Source: Photobacterium iliopiscarium
GTDB lineage: Bacteria; Pseudomonadota; Gammaproteobacteria; Enterobacterales; Vibrionaceae
Length of the DNA stretch: 64,000 bases
NCBI RefSeq assembly: GCF_003026395.1
Contig: NZ_PYOO01000006.1
Coordinates: 1 to 64,000, forward strand
Direction of reading: 5' to 3'
The position numbers and the translations under genes are program-made. Below are positions 27,910 through 38,375 of this stretch, one piece after another. Below the pieces are notes generated by a model, which saw nothing but the letters and a program-made list of their open reading frames with translations, was not told where the DNA came from and did no database searches. Within the stretch, counting starts at the first letter, position 1, and every line of letters begins with the position of its first letter.

Positions 27910-29847
27910 TTAATAGTGTGCCTTTAATTCAGCAGGGCTAAATAATACCCCTTTGCGTCCCATTAATTCATTGTAATAAATATCAAACATCAGCACATTT
28001 TGAACATAACCACGGGTTTCATTAAATGGTATTTGTTCTATAAATGCATATACATCAAGTTTACCATCAGTTATTTTTTTCCATTGTGATACGCGACCAG
28101 GGCCGGCATTATAAGAAGCAAAAGCATAAACACGATTATTATCATTACGCTTTAACATCATTTCTAAATACGCACTGCCTAAACGAATATTCACACTTGG
28201 ATCAAATAAACTTTGTTTACCCTTGTATTTATAATCAAGTTTTTTCGCTGTTTCAGCAGCGGTTGCTGGCATAAGTTGCATTAATCCACTCGCACCAACA
28301 TGTGATCGTGCATGAATATTTAACGCACTTTCTTGACGCGCTAATGCCATCATGGTCGATGTTGGAATATTTCGTTGCTCACCAAAGAAATCAAATAACC
28401 ATTGGTGTGCTAATGGGAATCGCAATGTCATATGATCCCATAACTTACCCGAAATAGTGGCTTGTACTGCTAAGTAATGCCATTGATGTTTCTCTGCATA
28501 TACCGCTAATTGACGCTTAGTTTGAACATCTGTGACTTTAGATAATAAATATCCCCACTCACGGTTAGCAGCGGTAACTTTATCAAGCGCAAGTAACTCT
28601 TTAATGCGTGCTAAACTCTTTTTATAAGGCTTTAATAACGCGGTTGATGTTGGGGCTTTAGTTAATGGGTACACGATAGGTTTATTTAATATCGTCGCCG
28701 CCGCTGCACTGTAAAAATCACGCTCTCCTAATAAAGAAGTATAAATTTTATCCGCTTGTTTTTTCTTGCCGTTTTGCGCTAACAACTTGGCTTTCCAAAA
28801 TGTCCAACGCGGCGTCTGTTGTGCTTCTTTTGGTAAGCGATCAAGCCACTGTTGGGTCTGTTTCCAGTTCGCCTCACGAATGGCATTACGCACACGACGC
28901 TCTAACAGGCTGGCATTGTCACTCTGTGCTAATTTGCTGTCACGCCACTTTGCTAACGCCGTGTCTGATGTCGACATTAATCGAGAAGCGACCGCATCAG
29001 CCAATGTTTGCTTGGTGGCTTTATCAAAATGCTGTCCGCGTACCACTTGGTCATACTCAGCAACCGCTTGTTGAGTATCTGTACGTGCTAATAATAAAAA
29101 GGCATTTTGAGTCAACGCTTGGTTAAACGGTGTGACTTTACTTTTTTTAGCGAACTCACCCACATTTTGAGGTTGGTTATATAACGCTAACACAGCCTCA
29201 CCACTAGCTTGCGCATCGCCCGTTAATAACTTATCAAGGTAGCTTAATAAACTTTTATTACCCTTGGCATAGGCTAATACCATGCGATCTAGCACCATCG
29301 CATTAGTGCGTTTACCTGCGGTATTCCAACTGTCTAATAAATTATCGCAACTAGCCGGTAACGAACTGCCTGTTTGCCACAATTTACTCGCACCTTGCCA
29401 CGCTAATTGAGCATGGCCCATTTTATCTTTAGCGTAATAAAATGCACATTGAAGATCAGTATTACGAGGGACAGCAGGTTGAATCATTAAAAAATCATGC
29501 CACCGCCCAGTCCTCACTAATTGGTTTAAATAGCGGTTTTTAATCGACTGGCTAAACGGTAACATTTTATATTTATCAATAAATACCTGCACCTGACTCG
29601 CTTTTTTCGTTGCTAACTGGGCATTAAATTCACGATATTCCAAATAAGGGTAAAGTGGGTATCCCCCTAATTTAGTTTTTTCCTGATGAAATACGGTCAT
29701 ATTGTTAGCTGAAAAAGCAGTTTGGGCTTGTTCATACCATGTTCGTTGTTGCTCTAAAGACGCAGCTTGAACAGTTACCGTGCTCGTTAATCCGACCGTC
29801 AACAAAGCAAATGAAAAAACGCGAGAATAACTAAATAGACGTGCCAC
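27910..29847 (-). CDS. slt: Soluble lytic murein transglycosylase Slt
   Basis: Periplasmic enzyme that cleaves peptidoglycan glycan strands to 1,6-anhydromuropeptides. It has a signal peptide ending near VQAAS, a large helical superhelix domain, and a C-terminal SLT catalytic domain with the Glu in ARQESALN, followed by GASGLMQLMPATA and YAFASYNAGPGRV. I favour the GTG at 29847 (about 645 residues), which has GGAG six bases upstream. In-frame ATGs at 29859 and 29913 are alternatives. It is divergent from ettA. Confidence 0.93.
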   Translation of the reverse strand: MARLFSYSRVFSFALLTVGLTSTVTVQAASLEQQRTWYEQAQTAFSANNMTVFHQEKTKLGGYPLYPYLEYREFNAQLATKKASQVQVFIDKYKMLPFSQSIKNRYLNQLVRTGRWHDFLMIQPAVPRNTDLQCAFYYAKDKMGHAQLAWQGASKLWQTGSSLPASCDNLLDSWNTAGKRTNAMVLDRMVLAYAKGNKSLLSYLDKLLTGDAQASGEAVLALYNQPQNVGEFAKKSKVTPFNQALTQNAFLLLARTDTQQAVAEYDQVVRGQHFDKATKQTLADAVASRLMSTSDTALAKWRDSKLAQSDNASLLERRVRNAIREANWKQTQQWLDRLPKEAQQTPRWTFWKAKLLAQNGKKKQADKIYTSLLGERDFYSAAAATILNKPIVYPLTKAPTSTALLKPYKKSLARIKELLALDKVTAANREWGYLLSKVTDVQTKRQLAVYAEKHQWHYLAVQATISGKLWDHMTLRFPLAHQWLFDFFGEQRNIPTSTMMALARQESALNIHARSHVGASGLMQLMPATAAETAKKLDYKYKGKQSLFDPSVNIRLGSAYLEMMLKRNDNNRVYAFASYNAGPGRVSQWKKITDGKLDVYAFIEQIPFNETRGYVQNVLMFDIYYNELMGRKGVLFSPAELKAHY

Positions 29848-29982
29848 GATTAACTCCATATCAAAAAAACACATGTACAATCCTTGCTCAAGGATAGCAA
29901 AATAAAAACACACTAACGTAAAATAGAATGATTAAATAAACACTGTCTACGCTCGAGAGCTTGTAATTACTATAAGATATGA

Positions 29983-30003
29983 TTGTGATGGTAACCATTA
30001 CAA
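29983..30003. repeat. 21-bp palindrome in the slt/ettA divergent region
   Basis: TTGTGATGGT-A-ACCATTACAA is symmetric about its central base except for one G:T pair. It lies about 135 bp from each start and looks like an operator. No regulator is assigned. Confidence 0.45.
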
Positions 30004-30128
30004 TAAACAATCTCTTTCTACCGCTAAAATACATTAATCAGTCGTGGAATAAACAACAATTCGGATGAACTTTTAAAGATTATAGGTACTATATAAGCTT
30101 CATTTTAGAGTAGAGATCACACACGGAT

Positions 30129-31796
30129 ATGGCTGATTACGTCTATACCATGTCGCGAGTGGGCAAAATCGTCCCACCTAAGCGTCAAATCTTAAAAGAT
30201 ATTTCACTGAGTTTTTTTCCTGGTGCCAAAATTGGTGTCCTTGGTCTTAACGGTTCAGGTAAATCAACCTTACTGCGCATCATGGCAGGCATTGATACTG
30301 ATATTGAAGGTGAAGCACGCCCTCAAGCTGGCCTTAAAGTCGGTTACCTACCTCAAGAACCGGTATTAGATGAAACCAAAACAGTACGTGAAATTGTTGA
30401 AGAATCGGTTTCTGATGTTAAAGAGGCTTTAATTCGTCTCGATCAAGTGTATTCAGCCTATGCTGAACCTGATGCTGATTTTGATGCACTCGCAAAAGAA
30501 CAAGGCGATTTGGAATCATTAATTGAAACCAAAGATGGCCACAACTTAGGCATGCAACTTGAGCGTGCTGCCGATGCATTACGTCTACCCGATTGGGATG
30601 CGGTAATTAAAAACCTCTCTGGTGGTGAGCGTCGTCGTGTCGCTATTTGTCGTTTATTGCTTGATAAACCCGACATGCTGTTACTTGATGAACCTACCAA
30701 CCACTTAGACGCCGAATCTGTGGCATGGCTAGAGCACTTCTTGGTAGATTACAGTGGTACTGTGGTAGCAATTACCCACGACCGTTACTTCCTTGATAAC
30801 GCTGCTGGCTGGATTCTAGAACTTGACCGTGGTGAAGGTATTCCATGGCAAGGTAACTACACCTCATGGCTTGAGCAAAAAGATGCACGTCTAAAACAAG
30901 AATCCACTCAAGAACGTGCTTTGCAAAAAACCATTGAAAAAGAACTAGAATGGGTGCGTCAAAACCCTAAAGGCCGTCAAGCTAAATCAAAAGCACGTAT
31001 GGCGCGTTTTGAAGAGCTTAATACGAGCGATCACCAAAAGCGTAATGAAACTAACGAGTTGTTCATTCCGCCAGGTGAGCGTTTAGGCGATAAAGTCATT
31101 GATGTTAAAAATCTAACCAAATCGTTTGGTGATCGTGTATTGATTGATGATTTGTCTTTTAGTATGCCTAAAGGCGCAATCGTCGGTATTATCGGTGCTA
31201 ACGGCGCGGGTAAATCAACCCTATTTAAGATGCTAAGTGGTGACGAACAACCGGATTCTGGCACTATTGAGCTAGGTGAAACGGTGAAATTGGCGTCAGT
31301 GGATCAGTTCCGCGATAGCATGAACGACAACAACACGGTTTACCAAGAAATCTCTGAAGGCGCTGATATTCTTAAAATCAACAATTTTGAGATCCCAGCA
31401 CGTGCGTATGTATCACGCTTTAACTTTAAAGGCAGTGATCATCAAAAACGCATTGGTGATTTATCAGGTGGTGAACGTAACCGTGTTCACTTAGCGAAAC
31501 TACTCAAATCAGGCGGTAACGTATTACTGCTCGATGAACCCACCAACGACCTTGACGTAGAAACCTTACGTGCATTGGAAGAGGCCTTACTTGAGTTCCC
31601 TGGTTGTGCGATGGTTATCTCACACGACCGTTGGTTCTTAGACCGTGTAGCAACGCATATTCTTGATTATCGTGATGAAGGAAAAGTAAGCTTCTTTGAA
31701 GGTAACTTTACTGAATATACCGATTGGCTGAAGAAAACATTAGGGGCTGATGCCGCTGATCCTCACCGCATCAAATACAAGCGTATTACCAAATAA
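30129..31796 (+). CDS. ettA: Energy-dependent translational throttle protein EttA (ABC-F)
   Basis: Cytoplasmic ABC-F ATPase that binds the ribosomal E site and gates the first peptide bond according to energy charge. The 555 residues hold two ABC domains (Walker A GLNGSGKST and GANGAGKST, both with LSGGE signatures and LLLDEPTN Walker B) joined by the basic P-site tRNA-interaction linker (about 245-310). No membrane domain, as expected. The length equals the E. coli protein. It has its own terminator. Confidence 0.97.
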   Translation: MADYVYTMSRVGKIVPPKRQILKDISLSFFPGAKIGVLGLNGSGKSTLLRIMAGIDTDIEGEARPQAGLKVGYLPQEPVLDETKTVREIVEESVSDVKEALIRLDQVYSAYAEPDADFDALAKEQGDLESLIETKDGHNLGMQLERAADALRLPDWDAVIKNLSGGERRRVAICRLLLDKPDMLLLDEPTNHLDAESVAWLEHFLVDYSGTVVAITHDRYFLDNAAGWILELDRGEGIPWQGNYTSWLEQKDARLKQESTQERALQKTIEKELEWVRQNPKGRQAKSKARMARFEELNTSDHQKRNETNELFIPPGERLGDKVIDVKNLTKSFGDRVLIDDLSFSMPKGAIVGIIGANGAGKSTLFKMLSGDEQPDSGTIELGETVKLASVDQFRDSMNDNNTVYQEISEGADILKINNFEIPARAYVSRFNFKGSDHQKRIGDLSGGERNRVHLAKLLKSGGNVLLLDEPTNDLDVETLRALEEALLEFPGCAMVISHDRWFLDRVATHILDYRDEGKVSFFEGNFTEYTDWLKKTLGADAADPHRIKYKRITK

Positions 31797-31811
31797 TTAG
31801 TGTCATCCTAT

Positions 31812-31839
31812 AAAAGAGCTGCTTAAACAGCTCTTTTTA
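31812..31839 (+). terminator. ettA terminator
   Basis: AAAAGAGCTG and CAGCTCTTTT pair around CTTAAA and are followed by further T, 15 bases after the stop. Confidence 0.85.
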
Positions 31840-32065
31840 TCAAAATAAAATCTTCCTTAAAACCAACAACTTTAATTAAGCATTAATCAATAGATACAAT
31901 ATAGCCTCATTTTTGTGACGTGATAACTAGCAATAATGAAAATGAAGACATAGACTGAGTCGCTTATTATTTATCACTCGTTGGCACTTCTGACCCCAAC
32001 AATGACAGCTTAAATTCGTTGTTGATTGTCGACTTTCTCTTATTTATCAATAATAGCTATCGATT

Positions 32066-33049
32066 ATGCCTCATTTAGAACCACCATCATCAAAATCGTC
32101 ATTCGTCACCAAACCTTTCCGCCCTTTACAACAATATTATCGCGGTATCATTATCATAGCGGTATGCGGGCTGTTTAGTTACGCGGGTTATTCAATGTTT
32201 CATCTTTATCAAAACGCTAAGATTTCGCAGATTAAAGCCCAAAAACTCAGTGCACAAGCTTTAGCATTAAGTGCGTCACTGTCAGAAGAAACGGCAATGA
32301 ATCAAGATCTCAACCAAGCATTAGCCGCTAAGAAAAAATCATTAATTGCGCTTAATCAACGGATTGATGACATGGAAACTGTATTGGGTATTGAGCCACC
32401 AGCCGATAACCCAACCATAACCCAACGGGTTGATACAGCAGCGATTAATTCGGCCGTTAGAGCAACGTTATTTCAATTAATCCCTAATGGTGCCCCAACC
32501 CCTAATATCCAATTAACATCAGGTTTTGGTACCCGTGTTCACCCAATCACTAAAAAACGCAAACGTCATGATGGCCTTGATTTTGCGGCTAAAATTGGCA
32601 CTCCAATTTATGCCCCTGCCGATGCGGTTATTGAACGCGCCCGTAACAGTAATTACGGTTATGGCAATCAATTAACCCTTAATCATACCATGGGTTTTAT
32701 TTCGACTTACTCACACCTAAGTAAATTTAAAGTGAAACAAGGCGAGTTCGTTAAAAAAGGTCAACTTATTGGTTTAACTGGCAATTCAGGATTATCAACA
32801 GGCCCCCATTTACATTATGAAATTCGCTTTTTAGGCAAACCATTAAATCCACGACCCTTTGTGAAATGGGATATTGAAAATTTTGATGCGTTATTTAAAC
32901 AAGAAAAGAATGTCCAATGGGCATCACTGTTAAATACCATCAATAGTATGGTTGCGATGCAGGTGCAGTTAACAGGCGATGAAAATCACAATACGGGTAT
33001 GACAACAGTCAGTCATACTCAACCGTCATCAAACCACGATGAGCTGTAA
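32066..33049 (+). CDS. Membrane-anchored M23 (LytM) peptidase
   Basis: 327 residues: one N-terminal membrane segment (about 29-50), a coiled-coil stretch (about 55-105), and an M23 domain (about 165-275). The zinc motif is complete: His and Asp in KRHDGLDF (about 168-172) and HLH in GPHLHYEIRF. It is therefore predicted to be an active periplasmic endopeptidase rather than an EnvC/NlpD-type activator with lost zinc ligands. The natural substrate is presumably peptidoglycan cross-links. The start at 32066 lacks a strong ribosome site. Confidence 0.9.
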   Translation: MPHLEPPSSKSSFVTKPFRPLQQYYRGIIIIAVCGLFSYAGYSMFHLYQNAKISQIKAQKLSAQALALSASLSEETAMNQDLNQALAAKKKSLIALNQRIDDMETVLGIEPPADNPTITQRVDTAAINSAVRATLFQLIPNGAPTPNIQLTSGFGTRVHPITKKRKRHDGLDFAAKIGTPIYAPADAVIERARNSNYGYGNQLTLNHTMGFISTYSHLSKFKVKQGEFVKKGQLIGLTGNSGLSTGPHLHYEIRFLGKPLNPRPFVKWDIENFDALFKQEKNVQWASLLNTINSMVAMQVQLTGDENHNTGMTTVSHTQPSSNHDEL

Positions 33050-33083
33050 ACAAAACCAACCTTAATTACCTGTAATAAATAAC

Positions 33084-33122
33084 AAAAAAAGGCCAACCAC
33101 GATAATGTGGTTGGCCTTTTTA
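33084..33122. terminator. Bidirectional terminator, M23 gene / radA
   Basis: AAAAAGGCCAACCAC and GTGGTTGGCCTTTTT form a 15-bp stem with A and T runs on either side, between convergent genes. Confidence 0.9.
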
Positions 33123-33165
33123 TTTGAAGCGACTGTTGTTAATCGTCTTAATTAGCGCATTGGTA

Positions 33166-34557
33166 TTAGTTAATCAACTCGATCAATTCATGGATAGTTT
33201 TCACCGCCACTATTTTTGCGCCCAGCCCTTCCATTGATTTATGGTAATTACGATAAGGAATAAAGATTTCCGTAAAGCCATGTTGCGCCGCTTCTTTTAC
33301 CCGTGGCACGCCACTGTCTATTGGGCGCACATCACCATTTAGACTGAGCTCGCCCATAATGCAGGTTGTACGCGGTACCACAAACTCGTTTAAGCTACTT
33401 AATAATGCAGCCACTAACGCCAAATCAATACAGGTTTCTGATTCATCGATTTTTAAACCACCGACAATATTGAAAAAAGTATCATGGAATATTTTGGTTT
33501 TCGCGTGCTTGCGTAAAATACCCGTCAACATTTTAATTCGATTCATGTTTAAGCCAACACAAACCCGTTGAGGAAACTCCCCTTCTGTTTCAGTGGTTAA
33601 GCATTGGATCTCAAGTAAAATATTCCGATTACCTTTACGAATACAGGTAATTGCAGAGCCTGATGATTCAGTGGTTGATCCCGATAAGAAAATTTCACTG
33701 GGGTTATCAACACTGAGCATTCCGCGCTCGGTCATACGGAAAATACCGACCGTATCAACATCACCAAAACGGTTTTTATTAGCGCGCAGTGTACGTACTT
33801 GACCGTCATTAGTATCGATATGCAATAACGCATCGACAATATGAACCAATGTCTGTGGACCTGCTATTTCGTTATTTTTATTAACGTGGGCAATCAAAAA
33901 CATGGTGACGTTGTTTTGTTTACAATATTGCGTCAGTGATTGCGCCGCAGTTTTTACTTGTGACGGTGAGCCAGGGCTACCATTGGCTAATTCAGTTGAT
34001 ACCGCTTGAATGGAGTCAATAACCGCAAATTTAATCTGTTTCGCGTCTAATTCTGCAATAATAGCTTCAACACTGGTTTCAGCCATTAAATACAAATTAT
34101 CTTCATTGCAGTCTAATTTAAGTCGATTAACACGGTTTTTAAACTGCGATAACGATTCCTCCGCGGTACAGTATAACGATGGCATTAATTTCGACATCCG
34201 TGCCACTAAATCAGACAATAGTGTGGTTTTACCCGCACCGGGATCACCCGAAATAATATTAACTGAGCCGGTGGTTAATCCGCCGCACAATACGCGATCA
34301 AGCTCACCAATGCCGGTAAGCATTTTCTGGGCATCAACCGCTTCAACTTCATGCAGTTTTTTAGAACCACCCCCCGCAATACCGGCGTAGCCAGACATAC
34401 TTGAACGAGCCGAAGTAGCGACCCCAGTTTTGGTATTTGGAATAGTAAATTCAGTGATCGTGTTCCATGATTTACACCCAGAACATTGACCTTGCCAACG
34501 TGCAAAATCCATCCCGCAATCACTACATACATATGCTCGTTTTGCTGCTTTTGCCAT
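33166..34557 (-). CDS. radA: DNA repair protein RadA (Sms)
   Basis: Branch-migration ATPase acting with RecA in recombination. The 463 residues have an N-terminal zinc finger (CSDCG and CSGCKSW), Walker A GDPGAGKTT, the RadA-specific KNRFG motif, and a C-terminal Lon-protease-like domain (GGLKIDESETCIDLALVAALLSS) without protease activity in the family. The length is normal. It is divergent from the PilZ gene, and radA near serB is a conserved linkage. Confidence 0.97.
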   Translation of the reverse strand: MAKAAKRAYVCSDCGMDFARWQGQCSGCKSWNTITEFTIPNTKTGVATSARSSMSGYAGIAGGGSKKLHEVEAVDAQKMLTGIGELDRVLCGGLTTGSVNIISGDPGAGKTTLLSDLVARMSKLMPSLYCTAEESLSQFKNRVNRLKLDCNEDNLYLMAETSVEAIIAELDAKQIKFAVIDSIQAVSTELANGSPGSPSQVKTAAQSLTQYCKQNNVTMFLIAHVNKNNEIAGPQTLVHIVDALLHIDTNDGQVRTLRANKNRFGDVDTVGIFRMTERGMLSVDNPSEIFLSGSTTESSGSAITCIRKGNRNILLEIQCLTTETEGEFPQRVCVGLNMNRIKMLTGILRKHAKTKIFHDTFFNIVGGLKIDESETCIDLALVAALLSSLNEFVVPRTTCIMGELSLNGDVRPIDSGVPRVKEAAQHGFTEIFIPYRNYHKSMEGLGAKIVAVKTIHELIELIN

Positions 34558-34708
34558 TCTACATCCTACATCACTTATTTATTCACAATCATTAATCATA
34601 CTAGCGTCAATAAACTATCGAATAATGACAAATATATGCCAGTTAACGCTAAATTTTTTACTTTGTTGGTCGATGATATAACTAGCCATTCATCAATAGA
34701 TCCAAATC

Positions 34709-37063
34709 ATGCATCTCGACGATTATAAAGCACTGATTGAGCAATTATTGCCAATTTATAACCAACCCGATTTTGACGCTGTGTTCAACTTATTAACCGA
34801 ACACGAAACAGGGCCAGTGCGACTACAAATAAAAATGGAAATCAATCGCTTGATGACCCCCTGCAATAAAATTATTGATCTGCGCGGGCGGGTTAAAGGC
34901 CAATGTCGAGAATACACCTTTAGTGATCACAGCCATTGGTTAGATGATGTGGCTATCAATATTTATCATCGTCGTAAAACGGTGTTTGGTGGGCAATATT
35001 GCTATGGTTTATATGAAGAATTAATCAATACTCACAATAATTTTCGTATTCTTCATCAGCAACAAAAAATGCCACCGATTTATACTACACCAGAAGATAA
35101 TCCATATAGCTTATTTCAAGCTCAGCTGATTCGATTTGGCTATTACCTTAGTCGCGAAGAAAAGCGACTCAGTATTGCCACCCCAATAGCCCTAACGTTG
35201 GCTAATGAACAACAAATTCTAGCCACCACCGTTGATCTGTCTTTTTCAGGTGCCAAATGTAAAGTACCCGCTGCATTTGATTATCAATTAGGTCAAACTA
35301 TTACAGCTTCATTTCCACAACTGGCACAACAATACCAAGATGCTCGACTCAATCAAAGCCACTATTATCGTATTTTAAGTATTGATACTATTCAAGATAA
35401 CGACAATATCAAATGGTTACGCTTACTGGCATTAACGGACAATACCGCCTTACAAGCAATCATTAAACATGATCAGCACCAATCGTTAAGCCATAACAAT
35501 CATGATGACAAAATCATTCAGTTACGCACTCAAGGTTATGAGCATTGCTACCTTAAACATACTCTCACAATGCCATTATTTTTTGCTGGGAATAATTTAA
35601 AATACAGCTTATTGACTGACCATAATCAACATCAATGGCAATATTGGCATGATGAACGCAATCAACCAGTGATCAATCATTTGTTGTCTGCAACGCGAAT
35701 CAATAATCTTGAGCTAAGTGGTATTTCTCATACCAGTACCTTAATTTATAGCTTCTTTCATGAACATCAAGGACAACGCTACTTTTATTCAGCAGCACTG
35801 CCAGAAATGACACGTCAACAACGGCTATTATTTTGGCAAATAGGCGCTAAACGTGAAAGTTGGCGTGTCATGCGCTTAACCATATACCCATTAGCACAGA
35901 ATGACATGCAAGCATTGGCACAGCTAACCCCTGAAATGATGCCTTACTGTCAGGACTTATCCCATATCGGTACTTTACAAGATTTAACTCATGCTGAAGT
36001 ACAATCAGACTACCTTTGCGGCATAACATCAACCTTACCTCCCTCAGAGTTAAATCAATTTCGTCATCTTCGAAATCCCATCAGCCAAGCAGAAGCAATT
36101 CATTTTGATCCCAAACCACTACGTAGCGAAGATCGGTTCCGTTATAAAACCACGATTACATTACAGCAAGATCTAACAACCATCGGTGGCGTTTCTATCG
36201 ATTTTTCCAGCCGTGGACTTAATATCAATTTAGATCAACCACTACGATGTAAGCAAGGCGACACGGTTTTCATTGAATTTACTCACTTGGCCCGCAGCAC
36301 GAAAAACGATATTTTAAAAAAAATGCCGTACCAGATTATTCGAACTAGCCCTAGTGGTAAAAACATTCAACTCATCACCATTGAAAATGAAGACGGTTTA
36401 TTAGGCGGGCAATTTCTACGGACCTTAATTGAATCTAATCTTGAAAAATTAGCGCTCTGTAAAGAACCTCAACCTTCACCCGCCATGCTATTAACCATGC
36501 ATCAAATGCTACTGACGCGGCTGCATAGCTTGCCGTATTTTGCTGAAAAGATAGATCATAAAATAAAAGTAAAAGCGGTTGGCTCTAATTTTCCATTATC
36601 TCCTCTGGCAAGTATGTTGCGTCAACTAAGTGATAATAACCGCTTAGATCTTGATGTGATTTTTAGACAACGAGTAAAACAAATGCTCGCCGATCCCATG
36701 CGACCACGGAATAAACAACAGCAACAACCGCCATTTATTCATGAGTTATATTTAGCGGTTGAATACCACGATAAACAGATCCATAAAATGGACACTAAAC
36801 TGCGGAGTGATTTTGAAGATCTTGCCGCGCAACGACAATATATTCAGCAAGCTCGTCAACACGGAGATCTGTTCGCATTACGCATTACAGCACTACCGTT
36901 ATTAAATCCACTGACGGCATTGATTGGTGAAAAACTCAGTAAATTAGCCCGCTTAACATTACACCGAGCTCGCGCATTAGAAATGGAATTTACGTCGTTA
37001 ATGGGCTGTGGTGAAATTTTTGATATTACCGATGAAGTATTAATTCGGCTTGAAATACATTAG
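34709..37063 (+). CDS. Protein with two PilZ c-di-GMP-binding motif sets
   Basis: 784 residues with two complete PilZ signatures: REEKR plus DLSFSGAKC (about residues 149-190), and RSEDR plus DFSSRGLN (about 471-510). Both keep the RxxxR and (D/N)xSxxG residues that bind cyclic di-GMP. The remainder is soluble, with no membrane segment and no recognised enzymatic domain. The position between radA and serB is the same as that of V. cholerae VC2344 (PlzC), recalled from memory. It probably acts as a c-di-GMP effector; the partner is unknown. Confidence 0.85.
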   Translation: MHLDDYKALIEQLLPIYNQPDFDAVFNLLTEHETGPVRLQIKMEINRLMTPCNKIIDLRGRVKGQCREYTFSDHSHWLDDVAINIYHRRKTVFGGQYCYGLYEELINTHNNFRILHQQQKMPPIYTTPEDNPYSLFQAQLIRFGYYLSREEKRLSIATPIALTLANEQQILATTVDLSFSGAKCKVPAAFDYQLGQTITASFPQLAQQYQDARLNQSHYYRILSIDTIQDNDNIKWLRLLALTDNTALQAIIKHDQHQSLSHNNHDDKIIQLRTQGYEHCYLKHTLTMPLFFAGNNLKYSLLTDHNQHQWQYWHDERNQPVINHLLSATRINNLELSGISHTSTLIYSFFHEHQGQRYFYSAALPEMTRQQRLLFWQIGAKRESWRVMRLTIYPLAQNDMQALAQLTPEMMPYCQDLSHIGTLQDLTHAEVQSDYLCGITSTLPPSELNQFRHLRNPISQAEAIHFDPKPLRSEDRFRYKTTITLQQDLTTIGGVSIDFSSRGLNINLDQPLRCKQGDTVFIEFTHLARSTKNDILKKMPYQIIRTSPSGKNIQLITIENEDGLLGGQFLRTLIESNLEKLALCKEPQPSPAMLLTMHQMLLTRLHSLPYFAEKIDHKIKVKAVGSNFPLSPLASMLRQLSDNNRLDLDVIFRQRVKQMLADPMRPRNKQQQQPPFIHELYLAVEYHDKQIHKMDTKLRSDFEDLAAQRQYIQQARQHGDLFALRITALPLLNPLTALIGEKLSKLARLTLHRARALEMEFTSLMGCGEIFDITDEVLIRLEIH

Positions 37064-37074
37064 GTCTAATCACC

Positions 37075-37098
37075 TTCCGCACCCTCTCAGGTGCGGAA
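37075..37098 (+). terminator. Hairpin after the PilZ gene
   Basis: TTCCGCACC and GGTGCGGAA form a perfect 9-bp stem 12 bases after the stop, followed by only a short TGTTTG. Weak terminator between convergent genes. Confidence 0.55.
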
Positions 37099-37143
37099 TG
37101 TTTGAGGGTAATTAACGCACTCATTGTCTCACTATGCTAACCG

Positions 37144-38109
37144 CTACCATGCTAAGCGTTGTTCGGCTAACGACGCTGATAGAATACAAATAATCGCGCC
37201 TAAATTGGCATGTCGAATCGCTACATCTGCTTGCTGATCAACATTAGGTTTCGCGTGATAAGCAATGCCTAATCCGGCAACATCCATCATTAATAAATCA
37301 TTGGCACCATCACCAACGGCGACGGTATTATGAGGTTCAATATCAAATTCTTCAGCCAGCGCCAATAAAACCTCTGCTTTTGCTTTTGCATCAATGACAT
37401 TACCAATCACTTTTCCCGTTAACTTACCGTCAATAATCTCAAGGGTGTTTGATGTTGCTGATACCAAGTTAAACTGTTGTTTAAGCTGATCAGAAAAATA
37501 GGTAAAACCACCTGATGCAATCGCGACTTGCCAGCCATAATGATACAAGGTGGCAACAAGTTGTGGTAACTCGGGCATTAACGGCAACGTATCACGTACT
37601 TGAGTTAAAATGGCGGCATCGGCCCCTGCTAACGTTGCTACACGTTGACGTAAGCTTTGTTCAAAATCTAACTCGCCTAACATTGCCCGTTCCGTCACTG
37701 CTGCAACCTCTTCACCGACCCCCGCTAAGATGGCAATTTCATCAATACATTCAATCTCAATCGCGGTCGAGTCCATATCTAACACCACAATCCCTGGCAT
37801 CGATAAATCAGGAATATCACTCACATAAGCAACATCTAAATGTTGATCAATCACTGTTTGTTGTTGTACTGGTGTAAGCTCGCTAGCAATCAAAATCACA
37901 TCATACGATCCTACTTTCCATGCTGCGACAATGTCAATCTCAGCAGTGGCGACGGCATTGATAGCGTCAATATTATCAACCGTAATATGGGAGCCATATA
38001 CCAGCCAATTGGCTTGGCGTTTACTGGTATTGGTGACAGATAATATTTCTGGAAAGCGTTTATATAAGGTCGGGTGTTTATTGATTTTGAGTACGTTAGC
38101 AACATCCAT
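37144..38109 (-). CDS. serB: Phosphoserine phosphatase SerB
   Basis: Last step of serine biosynthesis: removes phosphate from O-phosphoserine. The 321 residues comprise an N-terminal ACT-like regulatory domain (about 1-105) and a HAD domain with the nucleophile motif DMDST, then GDGANDLLMM near the C-terminus. AAGGATG precedes the ATG. It is divergent from the Smp-like gene, the same neighbourhood as in E. coli (ytjB/serB/radA). Confidence 0.96.
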   Translation of the reverse strand: MDVANVLKINKHPTLYKRFPEILSVTNTSKRQANWLVYGSHITVDNIDAINAVATAEIDIVAAWKVGSYDVILIASELTPVQQQTVIDQHLDVAYVSDIPDLSMPGIVVLDMDSTAIEIECIDEIAILAGVGEEVAAVTERAMLGELDFEQSLRQRVATLAGADAAILTQVRDTLPLMPELPQLVATLYHYGWQVAIASGGFTYFSDQLKQQFNLVSATSNTLEIIDGKLTGKVIGNVIDAKAKAEVLLALAEEFDIEPHNTVAVGDGANDLLMMDVAGLGIAYHAKPNVDQQADVAIRHANLGAIICILSASLAEQRLAW

Positions 38110-38375
38110 TGCGTCATCCTTAACAATTTAATTACTATAAACCTAACGATTGTGCACATGAAGAGCAAGTTCAATTGTAAACTTATTGTTATATCAATAA
38201 CTAACAAGCTTCAGTTAACTTATTTTAAATCATTAGCTTACATCTTGTTTTATTTATTATTCATTTTATGGGGAAAGGTGTTAATAAACAGTAACACATC
38301 CTTACAAAGGGGAAATAATCATCCGTTATTTTTTTAGTGTAGAATAACTGTAGTCAGAGTAATCAGGTAAGATGA

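Noticed and set aside
28766-29126. Two overlapping plus-strand frames over slt
   Set aside because: Shadows of the slt coding sequence.
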